A stretch of DNA of 64,000 nucleotides from Pseudoalteromonas citrea (GTDB taxonomy: Bacteria; Pseudomonadota; Gammaproteobacteria; Enterobacterales; Alteromonadaceae). The notes below the pieces were generated by a model. That model ran no database searches and was not told where the DNA came from. It saw only the letters and a program-made list of their open reading frames with translations. Every line of letters begins with the position of its first letter. Position 1 is the first letter of the stretch. The stretch lies in NCBI RefSeq assembly GCF_000238375.3, contig NZ_AHBZ03000027.1, positions 186,001 to 250,000 of the forward strand, written 5' to 3'. A program made the translations under genes and the position numbers. This document shows, piece after piece, positions 35,740 to 45,394 of the stretch.

Positions 35740-35803
35740 CAAGTGCGTAAGGTGGTTTATAGGTGATCAAAAAATGGCATGATCCCTGAAAGAGGACCTG
35801 ATG

Positions 35804-37498
35804 TTACTTCACCAGAGCCAACAATGAATACATGGATTGGTGTTGATGTTGTGCTTCTAACGTGCTCATCAATGCATTACTTGGCACCCATAAGTCACTA
35901 TCATCCATGATCACAGTTAATAAATCTTGAGCAATATCAGGTTGCCCAAGGAGGGGGTGTGATGGGTTAAAAATGACATATAGTGCACAACAGCTGGCCG
36001 CAAATAGTTGTGTATACTGCTTTGTGGCAGCGAACCTGACCACACTTGCCGGTTCATTTTGCTGATTATGTTGTAATGTTTGTATTGTATCGCACCAGCT
36101 TAAAATGTGGTGTTGCAAATTACGCAAAACGGCTTGCAAGCGAGTGTCTAACGCCGTAAATTCCTGTTGTTCTGTGAGTGCTAAAAAAGATGCTAAAACT
36201 GGGTCTTGGCCCATATTGTTTACACTCAGCATCTTACTGTTTATTGAGCTCAATGATTGCGTAGTATTAAGATCAAACCAAGACGCTATATCAGGGTGAA
36301 TACTGGGGTTATCGAGTAGTTTGGCGGCTATTGCGTTGGTTTGTGATGAAATAAGCCCAAGGTTTAATTGGCTACTGCCATCAAACAGAGACACAACAGC
36401 ATTATCTCTTTGCATTTTTTGAAACATACCAGCTTGATACTCGTGACGTAAATAGTACCGAGCACCTAAAATAACTTTAAGTTCATCAATGGCCAGTTCT
36501 GTGGTTTTAGGTACCCAGTACTTACAACAAGCGGAGTAAACACTGAGGCTTTTTCCGGCATAGTTTAGGGTTTTGCTGCTGGCTAACGAGACCATTTCAG
36601 CAACCAGTAGTTTCGCAAAACTTCGCCCTAGGCCCTGTTGTACGGTTGGCATATCTAACACGGTTTTTTGATATAGTGCCCGTGATTTAGCAAAGTCATA
36701 CGTCAATCTTAAACAGGTATCAAACGCACCCAATGAAAAGCCAGCACACAGAATACGCGAAATTTGCAGCGCTTTGAGAATACCGTACATACCGGGTTCA
36801 TTGGTGTGTATTTCAGCCGATTTTGGGACCACTGTATTATTAAAGCGAATACCGCTTATATCGGCACATCGGATCCCATGGGTATTGATTTTCTCGATGT
36901 TTTCAAAGTCGTTAATTTGGGTTTTATCCAGTAACAGCACTGCCAATGATTCACGCTGATGATGGTCGAATTTACGCACTAAAAGGGTCATGGTATGACC
37001 TTGAGTCGCGTTATTGATCAGCCACTTTTCGCCATTGAGCTGATACCCATCAGGGTGCTCTGTAGCACTCACTTCACTTGCCAATAGATTGCTACCGTGG
37101 CGCTTTTCAGTAAGGGCCAAGCAGCCTAAATGACCTTGAAGAATATGTTCAGCTAATAGCTTTTTTTGTGTTTGATCGCCACATAACCATACTGGCAATG
37201 CGCCAAGCATGGTTTGTCCGGTGGCAATGGCAGCGGTTAAATCCCGACGAGATAATGTTCTACATAGCAGTAGCAGCTCGGAAAACTCTCGTAATTGTCC
37301 CCCCATTTCTGTAGGAACAAAATACGTGAAATAGCCGAGGTCAGTTAAATAACGAATATAGCCATTGGGGAAATCTTGCGCTTCGTCCAAGGCTACAGAG
37401 CGGGCAAAATTAATCTCGTTTTGGTCATCTGTTGGGTCGCCCAGGTTTTCTTCAAGCTTCTGAATATTTTGCAAAAAATTGTGGTTTAAGTCAGTCAT
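35804..37498 (-). CDS. tamT: TamT-like acyl-CoA/ACP dehydrogenase (side-chain desaturase)
   Basis: This 564-residue protein is longer than a standard acyl-CoA dehydrogenase. It has LALTEKRHGSNLLASEV for flavin contact and a long C-terminal helical extension. In the position of the catalytic YEGT it reads FDGSSQ, so Asp replaces Glu. In Pseudoalteromonas tunicata TamT introduces the double bond into the TamA-bound dodecanoyl chain, giving the 3-ene of tambjamine YP1. It is the last of the 19 genes and overlaps tamS by 8 nt. Letter from order and match. Confidence 0.88.
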   Translation of the reverse strand: MTDLNHNFLQNIQKLEENLGDPTDDQNEINFARSVALDEAQDFPNGYIRYLTDLGYFTYFVPTEMGGQLREFSELLLLCRTLSRRDLTAAIATGQTMLGALPVWLCGDQTQKKLLAEHILQGHLGCLALTEKRHGSNLLASEVSATEHPDGYQLNGEKWLINNATQGHTMTLLVRKFDHHQRESLAVLLLDKTQINDFENIEKINTHGIRCADISGIRFNNTVVPKSAEIHTNEPGMYGILKALQISRILCAGFSLGAFDTCLRLTYDFAKSRALYQKTVLDMPTVQQGLGRSFAKLLVAEMVSLASSKTLNYAGKSLSVYSACCKYWVPKTTELAIDELKVILGARYYLRHEYQAGMFQKMQRDNAVVSLFDGSSQLNLGLISSQTNAIAAKLLDNPSIHPDIASWFDLNTTQSLSSINSKMLSVNNMGQDPVLASFLALTEQQEFTALDTRLQAVLRNLQHHILSWCDTIQTLQHNQQNEPASVVRFAATKQYTQLFAASCCALYVIFNPSHPLLGQPDIAQDLLTVIMDDSDLWVPSNALMSTLEAQHQHQSMYSLLALVK

Positions 37499-38159
37499 AA
37501 ATAGGTTCTGTCAATAAAATATCATGGTTGTGTAGCTGCCAAGCATGGCGATGCCAATACGTAAACTCGGTATATGGGTTTGGTGCAATTGTGACTCGGT
37601 TGGTGTGCCAATCTGTAATGCGCACTGTTTGGCAAAATGTTATAAAAGGCCCATGTCCGACTGCTTTGTATAGTGCTTCTTTGAAGCACCATAACTGTGT
37701 AGCGCTGGGTATTGTTTGGTTGTTACCCAGTACTAGTTCGTTGCTTGAAAACCAGGGAACTGGGGCTGTGTCAAAGCGGTTTTGATGCTCTGTGTCTATA
37801 CCAAAAGGTGATTCGCTTAAGGCTGCTATGGCTAAATCGGATGTGTGGCTTATACCAACGGGTTCTCCTGAGATAGCACAAAATGGTGCACCTTTTGTAT
37901 TTTTAGTCAAAGAAAGTTGTTTGGTTGTGGCATTGTGACACTTACGCTTTTTAAGCAACCATTTTGCAGCTAGTCGAGCACCAAGCCAGCTCAGGGCTGG
38001 CTTTTTGTATATAAAACACTGATAAGTATCGAGCTCGTCGGTGCTCAAGTGTGACATTAACTGCTGTTGCATAGCGGGTACTTGCAGCCGCAACATAAGT
38101 TGCGGCAAGTACACAGCATATACATCACTTGTCGTTGAGGCTGTTAAATGAGAAAGCAT
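37491..38159 (-). CDS. tamS: Sfp-type 4'-phosphopantetheinyl transferase (PigL-like)
   Basis: This 222-residue protein has the Sfp signatures: FGIDTEHQNRF (magnesium-binding Asp and Glu, normally GVDxE) and WCFKEALYKAVGHGP (WxxKEAxxKA). It should load CoA-derived phosphopantetheine onto the carrier domains of the pathway: TamB, the ACP at the end of TamA, and the ACP at the start of TamD. The prodigiosin counterpart is PigL. It overlaps tamT by 8 nt and begins 9 nt after tamR. Confidence 0.88.
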   Translation of the reverse strand: MLSHLTASTTSDVYAVYLPQLMLRLQVPAMQQQLMSHLSTDELDTYQCFIYKKPALSWLGARLAAKWLLKKRKCHNATTKQLSLTKNTKGAPFCAISGEPVGISHTSDLAIAALSESPFGIDTEHQNRFDTAPVPWFSSNELVLGNNQTIPSATQLWCFKEALYKAVGHGPFITFCQTVRITDWHTNRVTIAPNPYTEFTYWHRHAWQLHNHDILLTEPIYD

Positions 38160-38168
38160 ACTCGGTTA

Positions 38169-38474
38169 TTACCATTGATACCCAGGTAAGATTTCCTCGG
38201 CATGAATGGTTTCTACCACATCTGCCATTTGCGTAAACTGCGCAATCAAAGATTGGAATAATGGCGTCTGGGTTTCAGCTTCAAAATCAGCTAAAGAGGT
38301 CACAGAAACAACCTCAACATAGTCGTAATCTTGGCCACTTACTTTACTGACGACAAAACGTTGCACTGTTTGTAAGTCATGACAAGCGAGATAATCAGTT
38401 TCTTTAACCCAGCGTTCAAAACTAGCGCGATGCTCTTCTGATTTGAGTTTTATTTTATCAATAATAACAGACAT
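38169..38474 (-). CDS. tamR: Small RedY/PigK-like protein
   Basis: This 101-residue protein of ferredoxin-like ABM appearance (MSVIIDKIKLKSEEHRASFERWV, YDYVEVVSVTSLADFEAETQ) directly abuts the tamQ stop (TAA then ATG). Small proteins of this type (RedY, PigK) accompany prodiginine clusters and influence bipyrrole or MBC formation; no catalytic mechanism is settled. Placement next to the condensing enzyme suggests it assists TamQ or the terminal steps (inference). Confidence 0.7.
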   Translation of the reverse strand: MSVIIDKIKLKSEEHRASFERWVKETDYLACHDLQTVQRFVVSKVSGQDYDYVEVVSVTSLADFEAETQTPLFQSLIAQFTQMADVVETIHAEEILPGYQW

Positions 38475-41171
38475 TTAATCTTCCTTATTTACAATTATTA
38501 GACCTTTGTGTGCATCTACGGTGATGATGTCACCGGTGTTTATCAGGGCGCTTGCATGGTGAGTGTTCACCACACAAGGAATGCCAAACTCTCTGGCAAC
38601 AATAGAGCTGTGTGACAGCATTGAACCAATATCGGTGACTACGGCGCTTGCTAGTGCAAACAGGGGAGTCCAAGAAGCGTCGGTGAAAGGGGCGATCAAT
38701 ATGTCGCCTTTTTGAAATTCACCGGCTTGTGAAGCTAAATCAGTGATCACACAAGCACGCGCGCGACAAAAGCCTTCGGATGTTGCAAGCCCTTCTAGTG
38801 ATGTTAAGCTTGGATCAAAAATGAGATCTGGTTGGCTACTCGGCTTGCCGATAAATGTGAGAGGCGGTTCTGGTTGTGCTTGCCATTGTTGATATTGAGC
38901 ACGGTTTTTACTGATAAGCAGTGCATCGGTGAGTTGTTCAGCAGTGATGGTGTTATTTAAATACTGAATGACATTTTCAAAGTCGAGGTAGGCAACATCG
39001 TCAAAGCTGCTCAAAAGTGATTTATCAATTAATCGTCTTGCTACTTCATACACGACTCGACGAACGAGCCAAATTGAGGTAGTCATACTCATTCGTGTTT
39101 CTTCACGTAGTTTAGCGCAACCAGAGTACAAAGAGATGACACGGTTAATCGTAAAGCGCTGGGTCCAACTTAATTCATTGAGTAGCTCATCGCTTATCTT
39201 TTGCTGCTTCTGTGTTTGTTCAACTAAGGCGTCGTCCACTTCATAGCCTTGCTTTAGATACAACTTAATCATTTGCAGTACGTAGGTTCTGTCATCTAAC
39301 CAGCGAGGGTGAGTGAGCTCCATTTCTTCACGCCCGCGTACACCATTATCACGCATAAATTCAGCAAGAGGCCCGTTGGTAAATCGGATCCCCAGTGGCG
39401 TTGAGGTAAGAAAATCCTCAATATCGGCAATGTCTTTATTGGTAAACACATCTTTCACTTGAGGCCATGCATTAAGTACTTTACATAGTTGCCAAAGCTC
39501 TTGTGCACTGGCGACTGTTCTCAAGTTAGACATGTCACCTTTGATTTTATTTTGGAGATGCTTACTTTTATCGCCCAACCATTTCGCACTGAGTTCTTCA
39601 AGCAAGCCATAACAAGCAAAAGCGTTGATATAATAGGGTAAATAGCCCTCGTGCATGGCTTTAAAGTAGCCTAAGCAATGATCAAGTTCGTAGCGTAACT
39701 CGTCATGAGAGAGGTTTGTAATGTCCTGGCTTTGCACTCTATCAAATTCTTGATAACGTGAGTTGACCATAGATTTTGCGCGACGCTTAGCCTGAAATAG
39801 TTCTTTGACGTTTTGCTTTATCCAATAGCGTAGACACTGTTTTGGCGTCATATTCGGGTGACTGTGTTTAGCACCGTATGGGTTTTCATAGCCAGTTAGG
39901 TCAATGGCTTCACTACTAAAGCGGGCTAAAAATGGGGTTTGATCTTCCCCAACTGGAGTTTGAGCCAGTTGCCATGCGGTATAAGACACATTGAGGTACA
40001 CATGACCTTTATGATAAGCAATGGTTTCATTCGCTTCACCAAGATCAAGTAAACCAAGCTTTTTACCACAATCGATGTGAACGCGAGTTTGGTAATAGTG
40101 TGCAAACGATAATCCTAAAGGTGTCATTCGGCCGGTGAATATTTCCCCTATATCCATGCGAGACCAGAGAATGTCTTTTTGCACATGCTCAGATTTATTG
40201 CCTAAATAGAATGGATCAGCTTTGGTATTTTTGGTGGTGATCGGACGACTTTGTAAAAGCCAAATCTTCCCATCACTGAGTGTCCACTCTACATCCTGAG
40301 GGCAGCCGTAGTACGACTCAACTTGACGCAATACACTGTATAACGATTGCTGTGCAAGATGGTTAAGTACTTGCTCATTTTGTAAAGCAGGCGGTACGGC
40401 GAGTTTTTTTATAGAGCCGTCGATATGTACAATTTGGTGCTGTTTTGGCTGAACAGTATGAGCAATCAGCTCGCCACTGAGTTTGTCAATTTCATAGCTA
40501 TCGCTACTGACTTGACCAGAAACTAAGCCTTCGCATAGACCATAACAGCCTTCTATAACAAAGGCATTTTTTGCAAAGGTAGTGGGGTGCTGACCAAACG
40601 CAACACCTGATGCATCGCCAAACTGCATTTGCTGTACCACGACTGCAATCTTCGGAATATCCGTTGTTTGACCTGTTGTTTGGCGATATTGAAAGGCTGC
40701 TTCGCTAAAAGCTGATGCCCAGCATGCCTGAACAGCTTCAAGAATATGGTCTATGCCTTCAACAGCGAGTTTTGTGACGTGTTGCCCTGCAAACGAATGA
40801 CTATCACTGTCTTCATCTGTTGCAGAAGAGCGAACGGCGACGGGGCCAATTAATAACGCACTTGCATTGCTTATCTGTGTGGCAATTTGTTCCGGCATGG
40901 CAACGCTTGTAATTGCGGTTGCTAATGCACGCCACTCAGTGACGCCTTTACTCGGATCAAATCGACTCAGTAGTTCAGTTTGTTGTAAAAACTCTTCAAA
41001 TACATTGACTGTAATGCAGTAGCCGATAGGGACGGGCAGACCTGCATTATGCATGGCACATAAAGATGCGCCTTTTCCGCCAACCAGTTCTACAGAGGCG
41101 GATTGTTGGCTATCAAAATGAACAATCCCATCATTAAGTGGTTGTTCAATAGCCAGAGAGTTAACTGTCAT
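38475..41171 (-). CDS. tamQ: TamQ, PigC-like ATP-dependent condensing enzyme
   Basis: The 898-residue protein resembles PEP synthase. The N-terminal ATP-grasp (PPDK_N) domain starts GGKGASLCAMHNAGLPVP, has VRSSATDEDSDSHSFAGQH, and contributes WTLSDGKIWLLQSRP. The C-terminal phosphohistidine domain has MLSHSSIVAREFGIPCVVN with the swinging His. The PEP/pyruvate barrel is absent, exactly as in PigC. PigC/TamQ phosphorylates MBC's aldehyde-derived oxygen and joins it to the amine. TamQ makes the enamine of tambjamine YP1 and is the most diagnostic gene here. Length is near PigC's. Confidence 0.95.
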   Translation of the reverse strand: MTVNSLAIEQPLNDGIVHFDSQQSASVELVGGKGASLCAMHNAGLPVPIGYCITVNVFEEFLQQTELLSRFDPSKGVTEWRALATAITSVAMPEQIATQISNASALLIGPVAVRSSATDEDSDSHSFAGQHVTKLAVEGIDHILEAVQACWASAFSEAAFQYRQTTGQTTDIPKIAVVVQQMQFGDASGVAFGQHPTTFAKNAFVIEGCYGLCEGLVSGQVSSDSYEIDKLSGELIAHTVQPKQHQIVHIDGSIKKLAVPPALQNEQVLNHLAQQSLYSVLRQVESYYGCPQDVEWTLSDGKIWLLQSRPITTKNTKADPFYLGNKSEHVQKDILWSRMDIGEIFTGRMTPLGLSFAHYYQTRVHIDCGKKLGLLDLGEANETIAYHKGHVYLNVSYTAWQLAQTPVGEDQTPFLARFSSEAIDLTGYENPYGAKHSHPNMTPKQCLRYWIKQNVKELFQAKRRAKSMVNSRYQEFDRVQSQDITNLSHDELRYELDHCLGYFKAMHEGYLPYYINAFACYGLLEELSAKWLGDKSKHLQNKIKGDMSNLRTVASAQELWQLCKVLNAWPQVKDVFTNKDIADIEDFLTSTPLGIRFTNGPLAEFMRDNGVRGREEMELTHPRWLDDRTYVLQMIKLYLKQGYEVDDALVEQTQKQQKISDELLNELSWTQRFTINRVISLYSGCAKLREETRMSMTTSIWLVRRVVYEVARRLIDKSLLSSFDDVAYLDFENVIQYLNNTITAEQLTDALLISKNRAQYQQWQAQPEPPLTFIGKPSSQPDLIFDPSLTSLEGLATSEGFCRARACVITDLASQAGEFQKGDILIAPFTDASWTPLFALASAVVTDIGSMLSHSSIVAREFGIPCVVNTHHASALINTGDIITVDAHKGLIIVNKED

Positions 41172-41197
41172 GTGTATATCCTTACGCGAAATATGAC

Positions 41198-42208
41198 TTA
41201 TTTTTGTGCCAAGAATGCAAAGTAGCTTTCACCAGGCATTAATCGTTTACTGTTTACTTGGGTAAAACCTGAGTGTTGAAGCGATTGCTTTAATTGCGCC
41301 ACTTCAGGCAATGCTCCGCCGACATCACTTAAACTGAACCACAGGTTGAGCGCGGTAATGGCACTGCTACCGCCTTGACAGCTGGTGGTCATTAAGAGCT
41401 GTCCACCGGGCTTGAGTAATTTATGTGCATGGGCAAGTACGGTTTGACGTTGCTCTTCAGTAAAGTAATAAATATTGTTATGCAAAGTTATTAAGTCATA
41501 GAGCGACTCACCCTGCATATCGAAGAAAGACTGGTGACGTAAGTCTATGTCTTTAATGTTACTCTTTAGTAATGTTTGATTTGCTTGGGCAACGACATCG
41601 GCTTGGTAATCAATTGCGGTGATTTCACTGTTAGCTAACCGGTTACGTAAATACACGAGGTATTTACCAGCGCCGCAGCCCACTTCCAAAATCGTAGCAG
41701 GTTGAGTGTGCTTTAGGCTCCACTCAATGGCTTCTTCGACGAACGGTTCTAGTATTTGTGATGATTGTGCGATGACTTTACCGTCTTGGTCTGACAGCTG
41801 ATACGCATTGTCTTGTTTCATTCGCACCGGTGCGCTGAGCAGAGCGTCGTAATGATAGCGAATGGCTTCTTCAAACATGGCCGCAGCGATTTGATTTTCT
41901 TGTTTGGCCAAATGACGACTGAGTTTTCCCTTAAGTCGATAGCGGCCTGAACGAAACCCTAATTCACCTAAGCGCACGCCACACTCTAACCAAGCTTCTA
42001 AGGCATCACGTTTATTATCACCAATGGTGAGTTGTTGTTGTAGCTCAATCAGGCTTTGCTCACCTTGATTTAAGCTATTTAACAGACCACTTGAATTGGC
42101 TGCGGTCACAAAACTAGTGCGATATACCGTGTCTACTTGTTTACCTAAGCGCAAAAACGCAAAGATGTTCTTATCAAAAATGAGTTTTTTTAAAGTGGTT
42201 AATTGCAT
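41198..42208 (-). CDS. tamP: TamP, PigF-like O-methyltransferase
   Basis: This 336-residue protein has a SAM-binding core (TILEVGCGAGKYLVYL, then ITAIDYQADV) and a substrate/dimerisation N-terminal region (LRLGKQVDTVYRTSF), as in small-molecule O-methyltransferases. The PigF counterpart methylates the 4-hydroxyl of the bipyrrole aldehyde (HBC to MBC). Its position beside tamQ matches the order expected for the last MBC steps. The letter is by order; methyl-acceptor specificity is by homology. Confidence 0.88.
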   Translation of the reverse strand: MQLTTLKKLIFDKNIFAFLRLGKQVDTVYRTSFVTAANSSGLLNSLNQGEQSLIELQQQLTIGDNKRDALEAWLECGVRLGELGFRSGRYRLKGKLSRHLAKQENQIAAAMFEEAIRYHYDALLSAPVRMKQDNAYQLSDQDGKVIAQSSQILEPFVEEAIEWSLKHTQPATILEVGCGAGKYLVYLRNRLANSEITAIDYQADVVAQANQTLLKSNIKDIDLRHQSFFDMQGESLYDLITLHNNIYYFTEEQRQTVLAHAHKLLKPGGQLLMTTSCQGGSSAITALNLWFSLSDVGGALPEVAQLKQSLQHSGFTQVNSKRLMPGESYFAFLAQK

Positions 42209-42217
42209 TATTTAGCC

Positions 42218-43411
42218 TTAAAAATAATAACGAAGGCCGAGTTGAACAAGATCAGAAAACTGTTCAAACTCGCTGTTAATTGGCCCCGAAGAAGGGGTAT
42301 AAGCCAGCGCAAACCGCACTTGCAGATTGTCGCTTGCAGAGTGGGTGATCACTGCTGAAATGTTTACGTGGTCGTCGATGAGGTTTTGCATTGCGAGTAA
42401 TTCGTAACGCGTAAGGTCACTCCATTCATCGGCATAAGATACTGCCAAGTAGCGCTTTGCAATGCCTAAATTAGTTATATTGCTGCGCTCGTAGCGTTGT
42501 TGCCACAGTGCATAATCTGACTGAGTATTGGCCGCGAGTGTTTGTTGTAACCACTCAACCGCGAGCATACCGTTGGCACCCACTTTTGTGCTTATCCCAA
42601 GTAGCATGCGCTGATGCGTATCTTGCTCAAACACCGTTTCACTGCTATCTGACAGGTTGCCATATAGATATTCGGCATAACCATCAACGTCAAGCCCTTC
42701 AATGTAGTGCTGTGCGCTGATAGAAACATATTTTTGCTCTTCTCTGTGTGCCAGTGTAATTAACCAAACACCTTGCGCTAAGCTGCCTTTGATTGTTTGC
42801 AGTAGTTGCAGGTGGTCATGGTTATTAACCGTAGCAATACTTTGCGTTTGCACTGAACTATTGAGGAAATAGTCATATTTAATTGCATCAACGCCACTTT
42901 TATAGAGCCTGTCTAAGTCAAATACGTTAAATGCCCCAAGCGGATCCGTAGGCGAAAACACACGGCCCAATCCTAATGTAATAGGCTGTCGACCGACGGT
43001 GAGGCTACTGTTAGAAAAGCTGTGCTGCCAGTAGCTCCAGTCTAGCTGCATATGCCATTGGTGATGACTTTGACTGTCTTGCCATTCTAAATCGAACGCT
43101 CGGTCAGCAACCTCTGCGCGCGCAAACATAGGTAGCGCCCAGCGATGATTTATATAATCAAAATCGATTTGCGCATGGTTGACCCATTGGCCTTCTCCTA
43201 GTTGAGTGTATGACTCTAACCGGGCGAATTGGTTAGTACCGATTGCGGATTGTGTTTCACCATCTAACGCGAGTAAATTGGCTTCAAATACACCAGACCA
43301 CTTTTGCTGTTCAGCAGGTGCTTCACCGAGTAGCATGTCTAGGTCATCTTCAAATGCCAAACTGGATGCCTGCATTAAAATGCAGGCACTAATAAGTACA
43401 CTTTTTATCAC
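42218..43411 (-). CDS. tamN: Outer-membrane beta-barrel protein of the tam export set
   Basis: This 397-residue protein has a signal peptide (MIKSVLISACILMQASSLA) followed by alternating amphipathic strands, such as WHMQLDWSYWQHSFSN and QVRFALAYTP, and a C-terminal aromatic LGLRYYF typical of Bam substrates. It overlaps the ATPase gene by 4 nt (ATGA) and lies between it and the methyltransferase. It resembles small DUF1302-type barrels that accompany MMPL or LolA-type exporters. It may be the outer-membrane receiver of tambjamine or of a lipid exported with it. Confidence 0.78.
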   Translation of the reverse strand: MIKSVLISACILMQASSLAFEDDLDMLLGEAPAEQQKWSGVFEANLLALDGETQSAIGTNQFARLESYTQLGEGQWVNHAQIDFDYINHRWALPMFARAEVADRAFDLEWQDSQSHHQWHMQLDWSYWQHSFSNSSLTVGRQPITLGLGRVFSPTDPLGAFNVFDLDRLYKSGVDAIKYDYFLNSSVQTQSIATVNNHDHLQLLQTIKGSLAQGVWLITLAHREEQKYVSISAQHYIEGLDVDGYAEYLYGNLSDSSETVFEQDTHQRMLLGISTKVGANGMLAVEWLQQTLAANTQSDYALWQQRYERSNITNLGIAKRYLAVSYADEWSDLTRYELLAMQNLIDDHVNISAVITHSASDNLQVRFALAYTPSSGPINSEFEQFSDLVQLGLRYYF

Positions 43412-44127
43412 GATGACATCGCAGCCTGAGGTTGCCCTGCGGTTACATTTTCCAGTTGTTCATCGCGCATAACTTTGCCATCTTGAAGGTGAATAACGCG
43501 GTGTGCACGCTCGATAACTCGAGGATCATGTGAGCTGAATATAAAGGTGATCCCCAACTTTTCATTTAAAGAGACCATTAAATCTAATAAGCTCTCTGTT
43601 GACTGAGAATCTAAATTAGCGGTTGGTTCGTCAGCGATAACCAATAATGGTTTTGCAGCAATGGCACGAGCAACCGCAACACGTTGTTGTTGCCCACCGC
43701 TTAATTGTGCCGGGAAACGATTTTTAAATTCACCTAACCCCACGGCTTCAAGTGTTTCAATGGCGCGTTGTTTGCGCTCTTTTTTACTGACTCCTGAAAA
43801 CTCCATAATCATTTCAGTGTTTTCTAACGCAGTCAGCACTGGCATTAAGTTGTATGCTTGAAACACAAAGCCAATCTTGTCGCGACGGATGTCTGCCAAT
43901 TTATTACTGCTAAATTTGGCAACATCATTATCATCAAATTGGTAATTACCAGAAGTCGGTTTGTCTAACATCCCCATAATATTCAATAGGGTTGATTTTC
44001 CCGAACCAGATGGTCCTGCAATGACCGTGAACTCACCTTGATTGATGGTTAAGTCAATGTCTTTTAAACAATGAAAAGATTGATGTTTGTCAGCGAAAAT
44101 TTTATTTATTTTGGTTAATTTAATCAT
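43408..44127 (-). CDS. tamM: LolD/MacB-type ABC ATPase
   Basis: This protein of about 239 residues has GPSGSGKST (Walker A), LSGGQQQRVAVARA (signature) and LLVIADEPT (Walker B), with the VFQAYNLMPVLTA Q-loop of the LolD/MacB class. I chose the ATG at 44127 over the upstream frame, since AAAGGA sits just before it and the protein opens MIKLTKINKIF. It powers the two FtsX permeases encoded next door, probably moving a lipid-like molecule out of the inner membrane. Confidence 0.9.
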   Translation of the reverse strand: MIKLTKINKIFADKHQSFHCLKDIDLTINQGEFTVIAGPSGSGKSTLLNIMGMLDKPTSGNYQFDDNDVAKFSSNKLADIRRDKIGFVFQAYNLMPVLTALENTEMIMEFSGVSKKERKQRAIETLEAVGLGEFKNRFPAQLSGGQQQRVAVARAIAAKPLLVIADEPTANLDSQSTESLLDLMVSLNEKLGITFIFSSHDPRVIERAHRVIHLQDGKVMRDEQLENVTAGQPQAAMSS

Positions 44128-44137
44128 GGTTATTCCT

Positions 44138-45394
44138 TTAGGCATCTTGGGTTGCGGCAAGTGGTGAACGATGACCTGCACGAATAGCAGGGATCAGAGT
44201 AACAATAATGGTTAGTAGGAAAACAAACAGCACACTCAATGTCAGCTTGCTGGTATCAAGAATGGAGTAGAATTTTTCAGGTAACAATACGCCTCCCGCT
44301 TCCATGGCTGTACCAAAGACTTCTTTAAAATTGAGCCCTTCAGTTGCGAAGTGATAATGACCCCATAGGCCAAGCGCCAGTCCAATAGAAAGCGAAAAAG
44401 CACTGAGATAAACCGCTTCTAATAACACGACCTTAGAGACCGTGCTGGCACGAGAACCCAAAGCTATCATCATGCCAAATTCTTTTTGGCGTCTGAATGT
44501 GGACATTAATACGGTATTTAGAATACCAACAGCAACAACGACATAGACGATTAACATCAGCAAGTACATGCCAGCGGCATCGAGGGTTACCGCAGAATAA
44601 AGCTCAGGGGCGGCTGTTTGCCAAGGTTGTACATCATAGTCACTCAAGGCAGTTGTTAACTGTTGTGTAATTGCAGCTAAAGTTTCCGGGTTTGCTTGGC
44701 TATATAACGCGATTTGACTGGCAGAGTTTGGTACTTCAAGGAGAGTTTGCAGTGACGTTAAAGGTACTTCAGCCCAAAAGGTATCAATCTCGTGTAAGCC
44801 AGTTTTAAAGATGCCAGCAACCATAAATGCAGAGCGCGCAAGATCGGCTCCACTGGCTGGTTTTGCGGTGATTGTTACGGTATCACCAATCCGTACTTCG
44901 AGGTTTTTTGCCAGTGTTTCTCCGATGACAATGCCACCCAAGCGTTGCATCTGTTGATCCTGACTGAACTGCGGCAATGTTTGTCCTGCAATAATGGCTT
45001 TTTGATCTGCGATTGCTGATACTTGGTTTTCTTTATTGGGTTGTACGCCTGAAATCGTTAACGCCACGCCATGTCGCCCCGCTTGAATTAATGCGTCTAC
45101 CCGTAACCGTGTAACGGCAGTCAGTGTTGGGTACTGCTGTGTTATCTGTTCTATTACTTGTTCAGGCTTGGCAATCAAATGCTGCAGTGCTGGATCATCA
45201 CTGTATGAATCGTGTTGCACAATAATATGGCCAAGACCCATTCTTACACCTATATCGATCATGGCTTTATGCCCACCGTCGGATAGGCCCATAAAAAGAA
45301 TCATCATGCTAAACGCGAATACAATGATCACTGAGGTGAGAGAGGAACGTCGTTTATTCCTTAATAGATTTCGTAATGCAAGCTTGTGGATCAT
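44138..45394 (-). CDS. tamL: FtsX/LolC-type permease
   Basis: This 418-residue protein has a short cytoplasmic start LALRNLLRNKRRSSLTSVIIVF and first helix, a periplasmic loop (about residues 45-260), and three C-terminal membrane segments (YLLMLIVYVVVAVGILNTVL; LSAFSLSIGLALGLWGHY; VLFVFLLTIIVTLIP). This is the MacB_PCD-FtsX pattern. It overlaps its partner permease by 4 nt. With tamK and tamM it makes a LolCDE-like complex. Confidence 0.88.
   Translation of the reverse strand: MIHKLALRNLLRNKRRSSLTSVIIVFAFSMMILFMGLSDGGHKAMIDIGVRMGLGHIIVQHDSYSDDPALQHLIAKPEQVIEQITQQYPTLTAVTRLRVDALIQAGRHGVALTISGVQPNKENQVSAIADQKAIIAGQTLPQFSQDQQMQRLGGIVIGETLAKNLEVRIGDTVTITAKPASGADLARSAFMVAGIFKTGLHEIDTFWAEVPLTSLQTLLEVPNSASQIALYSQANPETLAAITQQLTTALSDYDVQPWQTAAPELYSAVTLDAAGMYLLMLIVYVVVAVGILNTVLMSTFRRQKEFGMMIALGSRASTVSKVVLLEAVYLSAFSLSIGLALGLWGHYHFATEGLNFKEVFGTAMEAGGVLLPEKFYSILDTSKLTLSVLFVFLLTIIVTLIPAIRAGHRSPLAATQDA

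Noticed and set aside
38475-41171. Genuine PEP synthase
   Set aside because: The C-terminal PEP/pyruvate barrel is absent and the gene is flanked by bipyrrole genes; it is the PigC/TamQ condensing enzyme.
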